From Abditibacterium sp. (GTDB lineage: Bacteria > Armatimonadota > Abditibacteriia > Abditibacteriales > Abditibacteriaceae), in the NCBI GenBank assembly GCA_030448265.1, contig JAUJNG010000014.1, positions 62,001-126,000 of the forward strand: DNA of 64,000 nt. The letters are read 5' to 3'. Numbering within the stretch: the first letter of the stretch is position 1; each line of letters opens with the position of its first letter. The position numbers and the translations under genes were made by a program. Of the stretch, positions 59,247-64,000 are shown in pieces. Under the pieces are notes generated by a model. It saw only the letters and a list, made by a program, of their open reading frames with translations, did no database searches and was not told the origin of the DNA.

Positions 59247-59430
59247 AATGAATTTGTCACGTTTTTCGGCTTTTTGCGCCTCTCATCGGCAAAAACCGAA
59301 TGGCTCGGCATAATATACTGTTCGGCGGCTGCGCGCGGCTCTACACATCCACCGTGCCATTCATTTTTCAGTTGTTTTAGTAAACGCTTGAATGTTACAA
59401 TATTAACGTATCAATACAAAGGGCGAACCT

Positions 59431-60117
59431 ATGTCTTCCGATTTGGATTTAGAACAGCAACTGCTCGCATACTATGTGTCGCTGAAAACGCCTATCCCAG
59501 AAGGCGGTGCGGAATGGAATCTCTCTCCTGAGCACCACTATCTCTTCGGCTTTTCTACCCGCGACTTCCTTTATCGCAATTGCGAGTTACTGCCTGATAT
59601 GCGGGTTTGTAACATTGGTATTGGCATGGGTGATTGGGATGATTATCTCGGATACTGGCTCCACAAGTGGGGCACCCTTACCAGCGTAGATATCGATGAA
59701 AATCTGTGTGGGCTCTTTGCCTACCGACAGAAGAGAGAGCAACATTCTAATCCAAGTTCTGTCGTTGCCGAAGATATCCTACATACATCATTACCGGCTG
59801 CCAGTTTTGATTTGGTGACAATTATCGGGTCAACAACTCACGAAACAGGACAGCCAGAGGCTGCAATGAATATAAGCCTAAAGTTGGCTAAGTCTGGTGG
59901 TCATGTCCTCTACATGGGCACAACTGAAACAGCTCCGGAGTCGTGGTTCAAAGACTATTTGAAGCACTTAACGTGTAGGGTGACTCATCACGAGAACTTC
60001 ACCTACTACTCTGGGCCACAAGGCGTGCCTTCGCATTGGTGGAAAATGGTGGCGATTCCCAACTTCAACTATCATTCCGAAGTCGAAGGCTACGCTTACT
60101 TGCTCGAAAAGCCATGA
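59431..60117 (+). CDS. Class I SAM-dependent methyltransferase, AT-rich
   Basis: 228 residues. The glycine-rich SAM motif reads VCNIGIGMGDWDDYLG (about 59-74), followed by acidic SVDIDENL and the motif SFDLVTIIGSTTHETGQPEA. Nothing tells the substrate. The coding sequence and its 185-bp upstream region are far more AT-rich than the flanks and use different codons, so it looks acquired. A weak promoter TTGTTT-N18-TACAAT lies about 40 bp upstream. It is flanked by unrelated genes on both sides. The gap 60118-60238 contains no gene. Confidence 0.82.
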   Translation: MSSDLDLEQQLLAYYVSLKTPIPEGGAEWNLSPEHHYLFGFSTRDFLYRNCELLPDMRVCNIGIGMGDWDDYLGYWLHKWGTLTSVDIDENLCGLFAYRQKREQHSNPSSVVAEDILHTSLPAASFDLVTIIGSTTHETGQPEAAMNISLKLAKSGGHVLYMGTTETAPESWFKDYLKHLTCRVTHHENFTYYSGPQGVPSHWWKMVAIPNFNYHSEVEGYAYLLEKP

Positions 60118-60238
60118 TCAAGCAGCTTACGCACTGCTTGAACAATGAATCCTACTGACCAACAGCCGCCGAACAAGACATTACACCCGACCGCTTATAG
60201 TCCGCTCGTTCCTCATTCCCTTTCATCGGCGGGTGAGC

Positions 60239-60913
60239 TTAATCGATCAATTTCGCGTAACTAAACCGCGCTGCACCGAAGTTTTCCGGCAACTGATACT
60301 CGTAAATCTCCGCAATTTCAAATGGCACGGGCCGAGCGAAAAGCGGCCCATCGAAGGCGAACGTGTGAAATTCGCCGTTTTCGCCGCACCAATCGACACC
60401 GGCGGGCAAATCGTGCAAAAAACTCGCGTCGAATTCGCGTCCGCAGAACGAGGCGTCGAGCCACCGGTGATCGACACAAATCACCTTGGCGCGAAAACCC
60501 AAATCAAGAAACTGCGCCACCTCCGCGCGCCGTTCGATGTTCCAGAGCGGCAGATGCGCCGTGAAACCGGACGCGGCGCACACCTTTTCTTCCCAGTCGC
60601 GGTGCGCCTGCAAGTCGATGTCGCCGAAAATCGCATCCGTGATGCCGCGCTCGCGCAACTCGCATAGCGCTGCGCGAAATTCACGCTCATAATCGGCCCA
60701 CGACGCGGCGCGCGTCATCAACTCGGCGCCCAACACCTGCGCCTGCCGTTCCAGAAGCGCGCGCGGGATGGCGCGCGAACGATTGCGCTCGCCGTTTTCC
60801 TCCAGCATGGAAAGCAAAACGCGGACATCGAAACCGTTTTGGCGCGCTTTCCACAGCGCCAGCATCGAATCTTTGCCGCCGCTCCACGACAAACACGCCG
60901 GTTGGCGATTCAT
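60239..60913 (-). CDS. Dph6-like N-type ATP pyrophosphatase, second copy
   Basis: 224 residues. The PP-loop SWSGGKDSMLALWKARQNG and the C-terminal GENGEFHTFAFDGP are the same signatures as in the B12-operon paralogue at 26994-27668, but the middle part is diverged (for example the GDIDLQAHRDWEEKVCAASG block instead of GDLYLEDVRAYRETLAARHG). Bacterial members do not make diphthamide; the substrate is unknown. It begins right after the kdsD stop on the same strand, so the two are an operon. Its neighbour suggests nucleotide-sugar or envelope chemistry rather than B12. Confidence 0.85.
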   Translation of the reverse strand: MNRQPACLSWSGGKDSMLALWKARQNGFDVRVLLSMLEENGERNRSRAIPRALLERQAQVLGAELMTRAASWADYEREFRAALCELRERGITDAIFGDIDLQAHRDWEEKVCAASGFTAHLPLWNIERRAEVAQFLDLGFRAKVICVDHRWLDASFCGREFDASFLHDLPAGVDWCGENGEFHTFAFDGPLFARPVPFEIAEIYEYQLPENFGAARFSYAKLID

Positions 60914-61888
60914 TTACATCAACCCCGCACGCAACAGTTCCTGATCTTCGAGCCAGCCGACGGGCCGGTTTTCGGCGTCCACGACGGGCGCATCGTTCAA
61001 ACGGCGCTCCTGCAAAAGTCGCAGCGCATCGAGCGCCGCCATTTCGCTTCGCAGCGCGAGCGGCGAGCGCGTCATGTGCGTCGCGGCGCTCGATTGGAGA
61101 AGGGAATTGGCGTCGGCGGCGCGCAAAAGATGACGCCGTAAGTCGCCGTCGGTGAGATAACCGGCCAGAAAGCCGTCCTCATCCGTCAAAATCGCCGCGC
61201 CCGCTCCGGCGCGCGTGATGGCCTGCAAAGCTTCTCGAAACGTCGCGCTTTGAGCGCACAGCGCCATGCGGTCGCCGCTTCGCATCAAATCGCCGACGGA
61301 AAGGTTGGCGCCGCGACCGAGTGTGCCGCCAGGATGAAATCTCAAAAAATCGGCGGGCGCGAAACCGCGTTTTTCCATCAACACAACCGCCAGAGCATCG
61401 CCCAGAGCGAGCGCGGCAGTGGTCGAAGAAGTCGGCGCCAGATTGAGCGGACACGCCTCGCGTTCGACGCGCGCATCCAAAACGATGTCGGAATTGAGCG
61501 CCAGATAGCTTTGCGAACTGCCGGTGAGCGCAATCACCGGCACGCCCAGCGCGCGCACGGCGGGAACGAGAGTGAGCAGTTCGTCGGAGCGGCCCGAATA
61601 GGAGATGGCGAGCAACACGTCGCCGCGCGCCACCATGCCGAGATCGCCGTGCAAGCCTTCGGCGGCGTGCAAAAACAGCGCGGGCGTGCCGGTGGAAGAA
61701 AGCGTCGAGGCGATTTTGCGTCCAATCGCGCCGCTTTTGCCCAGTCCCGTCACCACGACGCGGCCCGCGCAACTCCACATCAAATCGACGGCGCGTTCAA
61801 AGGAGGCATCGAGACGCTGCGCCATCTGGGAAATCGCCTCGCTTTCGAGTTCGAGGACGCGGCGCGCGGATTCGAGGGGCGTGAGCAT
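60914..61888 (-). CDS. kdsD: D-arabinose-5-phosphate isomerase (KdsD/KpsF/GutQ)
   Basis: 324 residues. Converts ribulose 5-phosphate to arabinose 5-phosphate, the first step to Kdo for LPS. SIS domain (about 20-170): VVVTGLGKSGAIGRKIASTL, HAAEGLHGDLGMV and SYSGRSDELL. The late FLRFHPGGTLGRG and two CBS domains (about 205-324; LVGDLMRSGD-like VGDLMRSGDRMAL ... LTDEDGFLAGYLTDGDLRRH) complete the family. ATG at 61888. Its presence suggests a diderm with Kdo in its outer membrane. The Dph6-like gene starts on the next base. Confidence 0.93.
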   Translation of the reverse strand: MLTPLESARRVLELESEAISQMAQRLDASFERAVDLMWSCAGRVVVTGLGKSGAIGRKIASTLSSTGTPALFLHAAEGLHGDLGMVARGDVLLAISYSGRSDELLTLVPAVRALGVPVIALTGSSQSYLALNSDIVLDARVEREACPLNLAPTSSTTAALALGDALAVVLMEKRGFAPADFLRFHPGGTLGRGANLSVGDLMRSGDRMALCAQSATFREALQAITRAGAGAAILTDEDGFLAGYLTDGDLRRHLLRAADANSLLQSSAATHMTRSPLALRSEMAALDALRLLQERRLNDAPVVDAENRPVGWLEDQELLRAGLM

Positions 61889-61921
61889 GGAAAGGTAGTT
61901 TGACAGGGCATCGAACGGGAA

Positions 61922-62013
61922 AAATTCACCACAGAGACGCGGAAGCACAGAGAAGAAGAGAGAAAACCTTGAATTTGCCTCTTCTCTGTGCCTCTGCGTC
62001 TCTGTGGTGAATT
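61922..62013. repeat. Inverted repeat, CACAGAGACGCGGAAGCACAGAG family
   Basis: Arms of about 35 bp, left from 61922, right ending about 62013, directly upstream of kdsD. Confidence 0.9.
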
Positions 62014-62019
62014 TCTAAG

Positions 62020-62186
62020 AAGTTGTTTTGGAAGTGTCGTAGGGGCGTAGCGTGCTACGCCCAAAACCCTGAGCGCGCTGGGGCTTTGGGTGATACGCCC
62101 AAAACCCTGAGCGCGGGTCATTTTAATGGTTCTCCCACGCCCTGGGCGTAGCACGCTCCGCCCCTACGACACCTCCAAAACAGCTT
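62020..62186. repeat. Composite inverted repeat with GTCGTAGGGGCG(T/G)AGCG arms
   Basis: Arms of about 42 bp from 62020 and ending about 62186. The loop contains two direct copies of ACGCCCAAAACCCTGAGCGCG (about 62057 and 62095), so the element has grown by internal duplication. It lies between kdsD and the lipoprotein gene. Confidence 0.88.
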
Positions 62187-62209
62187 TTTAGACCATTGCC
62201 AGGATGTGG

Positions 62210-62881
62210 TCAAAGCGCCCTCAATCCGCTTTCGATGAGGCCACGCATAATCGCATCTGTTGGCAGTTGAAGTGCCGCTTCGTATTGCTGGCGCGCTTTC
62301 GTCTTTTCGCCCAGCGCGCGATAAATTTCGGCCATGTGAAACGGAATATCTGCCGGAACCGCTTGTTTCGAACCCGATGCCGCGAGTTCTTTCAAAACCA
62401 GTTCTTGCTGCGTTTTGGCTTCGGCGAGGCGCCCGCGCTTGAACAGCGCCCAGGCGTGCGAATCGCGCGGGCCGCTGGCGCGGCTGAAAATCGCGTCGGG
62501 CAGATCTGGGTCGTTGGGAGGCAGCGACTGGATGTATTTATCGCCTTCTTCGAGAGCCTGCCTGGTCAACGCGATGGCGCGGTCGAAATCGGTGGGGGTC
62601 TTTCCATTTTCGGCGAGAAGATAGCCTGTGGAATTCAGTCTATTGCTCAGAACCCAGTGGCGGTTTCGGCCCTGACTGATGCTTTGTGCTTGGTAGAAAT
62701 CGTCGCTGGCAGCCTCAACTGCGGCTGTATCGCCGCGCCGCGACGCAATTTGGGCGCGGTCAAACGCCCTCGCCGCGACAACCGAAGCCGCCGCGCCGCG
62801 AATCGGGTCGTTTGACGCGGCGTCTCGCGGCGCGCAGCCGCAGAGGAAAAGGGGCGTGAGCAGTAAAAACGAAAAACGCAT
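62210..62881 (-). CDS. TPR-like lipoprotein
   Basis: 223 residues. A type II signal with lipobox LCGC (MRFSFLLLTPLFLCGC), then helices that pair in tetratricopeptide style: DPIRGAAASVVAARAFDRAQ, FDRAIALTRQALEEGDKYIQ, GRLAEAKTQQELVLKELAA and MAEIYRALGEKTKARQQYEAAL. These are likely protein-protein scaffolds in the outer-membrane or periplasmic space. The exact partner is not known. Stands alone, upstream of the HAD gene. Confidence 0.8.
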   Translation of the reverse strand: MRFSFLLLTPLFLCGCAPRDAASNDPIRGAAASVVAARAFDRAQIASRRGDTAAVEAASDDFYQAQSISQGRNRHWVLSNRLNSTGYLLAENGKTPTDFDRAIALTRQALEEGDKYIQSLPPNDPDLPDAIFSRASGPRDSHAWALFKRGRLAEAKTQQELVLKELAASGSKQAVPADIPFHMAEIYRALGEKTKARQQYEAALQLPTDAIMRGLIESGLRAL

Positions 62882-62909
62882 TTGATATGAGGCAATAGTG
62901 TTCGCGCGT

Positions 62910-62945
62910 CCAATCTACTGCCTATTGCCTGTTGCCTGTTGCCTA
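62910..62945. repeat. Partial copy of the GCAACAGGCAATAGGCAAC family
   Basis: Right arm CTGCCTATTGCCTGTTGCCT and repeats up to 62945; only a short left arm (GGCAATAGT at about 62891-62899) remains. The arm encodes the last residues of the HAD protein. Confidence 0.75.
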
Positions 62946-63622
62946 TTTTGCCCCGAAACCAACATCGACCGCACCAGGGGCACGATTTCGCTCAATTCGC
63001 CGACGATGTGATCGGCCTGGCCCTCGAACAGTTTGGGATCGAGCCAGCGCGCATCGGGAATGGCGATGGTGGTCGCTCCGGCGGCGCGTCCGGCCTGGAG
63101 TCCGGCGAGCGCATCTTCGATGACGAGGCAGTTTTTGGCGTCCACGCCGCATTGCTGCGCGGCCAGAAGGTAAATATCGGGATGCGGTTTGCCGTTTTTG
63201 ACCATTTCGCCGGTGATAATGGCGTCGAAGTAGGGGGCGATGTCGTGGCGCTGCAAAAACGGCATGATGAGCCGCGAAACCGAACTGGTGGCGAGCGCCA
63301 GTTTCAAATTCATCGCCTGCAGTTTGAGCAGAGTTTCGACCACGCCCTCGAAAATGGGAATGGTTTCGGCGTAAAACTGCGCCGCGACGCCGGTGCGCTG
63401 CTCGACGAGTTCTTCCAGCGAGGGCGACAGGCCGAAAAAGTCTTTGTAGAAGGCACCGGCGAGGCCGAAACTTCTGCCGATGACGTGTTCTTTTTGTTCG
63501 CCCCGATAATCGGGCACGCCGAAGTGCTGCAAATGAACGCGGTCGATTTCGTTCCACGAGGCCTCGGAGTCGGCGATTACACCGTCGCAGTCGAATAAAA
63601 TGGCTTGATATGTAGGAGTCAT
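62915..63622 (-). CDS. HAD-superfamily hydrolase (beta-phosphoglucomutase/phosphatase-like)
   Basis: 235 residues. HAD motif I is LFDCDGVIADSEASWNE with the catalytic Asp pair; motif II region LATSSVSRL, motif III GKPHPDIYLLA (Lys) and motif IV VIEDALAGLQAGRAAG follow the beta-phosphoglucomutase/pyrophosphatase branch with a C1 cap between. Substrate unclear. The last 12 residues (GQNRQQATGNRQ) are encoded by the right arm of an inverted repeat, so the native end was changed by the repeat. Divergent from tRNA-Lys. Confidence 0.9.
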   Translation of the reverse strand: MTPTYQAILFDCDGVIADSEASWNEIDRVHLQHFGVPDYRGEQKEHVIGRSFGLAGAFYKDFFGLSPSLEELVEQRTGVAAQFYAETIPIFEGVVETLLKLQAMNLKLALATSSVSRLIMPFLQRHDIAPYFDAIITGEMVKNGKPHPDIYLLAAQQCGVDAKNCLVIEDALAGLQAGRAAGATTIAIPDARWLDPKLFEGQADHIVGELSEIVPLVRSMLVSGQNRQQATGNRQ

Positions 63623-63680
63623 CAGGGGAGAAAAGTCGGCACAGTATAGGCGCGATTGGACGGGCCGCGCGCTGTTTCGC

Positions 63681-63709
63681 TTGTCAAGGGCGGGTTTGCG
63701 CGGTAGAAT
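63681..63709 (+). promoter_or_regulatory. Promoter of tRNA-Lys
   Basis: TTGTCA (63681-63686), 17-bp spacer, TAGAAT (63704-63709), 15 bp before the tRNA. Confidence 0.75.
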
Positions 63710-63723
63710 TTGGAAGGCTTTTC

Positions 63724-63796
63724 GGGTCGTTAGCTCAGTTGGTAGAGCAGGGGACTCTTAATCCCAAGGTCGCAGGTTCGAACCCTGCACGGCCTA
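63724..63796 (+). tRNA. tRNA-Lys (CTT)
   Basis: Acceptor GGGTCGT pairs with ACGGCCT (two G-U pairs), D-arm AGCTCAGTTGGTAGAGC, anticodon arm GGGGA-CTCTTAA-TCCCA with anticodon CTT, T-arm CGCAGGTTCGAACCCTGC. CCA is not encoded. 73 nt. Confidence 0.97.
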
Positions 63797-63823
63797 TCCG
63801 AATTGGCGCGAAACTCGCCCCTC

Positions 63824-63855
63824 AGCGAAGCGTTTTTGAAACGCTTCGCTTTTTT
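63824..63855 (+). terminator. Rho-independent terminator of tRNA-Lys
   Basis: AGCGAAGCGTTT (63824-63835) pairs with AAACGCTTCGCT (63839-63850) followed by T6. Confidence 0.88.
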
Positions 63856-63873
63856 GTTTTTCAAGTTCTCAAC

Positions 63874-64000
63874 ATGTCCAATCATCCCCAGGAAAAAGAT
63901 ATTTATCAACGCACCGAAAGCGGCCTGATTTCCACTCGCGAACGGCCCGAACGCGCCGTTTTAGCCCAACTCATCGTCGATAAACCCGCGCCCAAAAACA
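63874..64000 (+). CDS. hflX: HflX-like GTPase, N-terminal fragment
   Basis: Only 42 codons are inside the window: MSNHPQEKDIYQRTESGLIS followed by TRERPERAVLAQLIVDKPAP. The sequence 'R-x-R-P-E-R-A-V-L-x-x-x' is how HflX proteins begin their N-terminal domain, so this is a probable ribosome-rescue GTPase, but the GTPase domain itself lies outside and cannot be checked. ATG at 63874 follows the tRNA terminator. Confidence 0.6.
   Translation, partial: MSNHPQEKDIYQRTESGLISTRERPERAVLAQLIVDKPAPKN

Noticed and set aside
63724..64000. Integration site or integrase next to tRNA-Lys
   Set aside because: No integrase and no repeat of the tRNA 3' end is seen in the window; the following gene is ordinary.

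Overview
The window is about 64 kb of GC-rich bacterial chromosome with short intergenic gaps, genes on both strands, two tRNAs and no phage, transposase or CRISPR. A diderm envelope is suggested by KdsD (arabinose-5-phosphate isomerase), a DUF374 acyltransferase, several lipoproteins and a PBP4-type carboxypeptidase. Two pseudopilin-like DUF1559 proteins (type-IV leader, late H-x(n)-DG motif), an Anbu proteasome-like protease and a taste for long intergenic palindromes point towards the Armatimonadota/Abditibacteriota or the Planctomycetes neighbourhood. That placement is inference; no 16S gene is present.

Layout. 1-5.2 kb: a TAT-exported sulfatase (cut by the window edge), then deoC (frameshifted), an aldehyde dehydrogenase and a half-length aldehyde dehydrogenase-like protein forming a deoxyribose-degradation unit, then a GNAT acetyltransferase. 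5.2-11.3 kb: a membrane histidine kinase and a LuxR-type response regulator with an OB-fold-like secreted protein and a macro-domain protein between them, then two paralogous membrane proteins. 11.4-14.2 kb: an Anbu/ADP-ribosylglycohydrolase operon divergent from a transglutaminase. 14.2-23.2 kb: M32 carboxypeptidase, CRP/FNR regulator, an unknown secreted protein, an AI-2E-type transporter, a sigma factor fused to a degenerate GGDEF domain, a serine hydrolase and a frameshifted dacB. 23.4-27.7 kb: a BFN-domain protein and, on the other strand, a cobalamin-riboswitch operon of five overlapping genes (pseudopilin-like protein, DUF6580, DUF5522, BtuF-like binding protein, Dph6-like ATP pyrophosphatase). 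28-37 kb: NUDIX, DUF1015, GpmI, DUF892, an orphan E1 alpha, a second pseudopilin, an M48 protease fusion and a rhodanese. 37-43.3 kb: a secreted carboxypeptidase-regulatory-like protein, DUF192, a glycosyltransferase, a small AT-rich gene and rpsB-tsf. 43.9-54 kb: an M14 carboxypeptidase, a Doc toxin-antitoxin pair, and a sugar-phosphate block (L-rhamnose isomerase-like, tRNA-Leu, ROK, Pgi, a broken nucleotidyltransferase, ManA, PfkB). 54-64 kb: ComF/lipid kinase, NlpC/P60, DUF374, an AT-rich methyltransferase, KdsD with a second Dph6-like protein, a TPR lipoprotein, a HAD phosphatase, tRNA-Lys and the start of hflX.

The most unusual features are (i) the B12-riboswitch operon headed by a pseudopilin-like protein ending in an EF-hand-like loop, (ii) the sigma factor/degenerate GGDEF fusion, (iii) the Anbu/ADP-ribosylglycohydrolase operon, and (iv) at least a dozen families of long-armed palindromes that occupy most intergenic gaps, nest in one another, carry flipped cores and encode the C-termini of some neighbouring proteins. 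Several genes are broken by a 55-bp tandem duplication or by single-base shifts; these could be real decay or assembly error and are reported separately.
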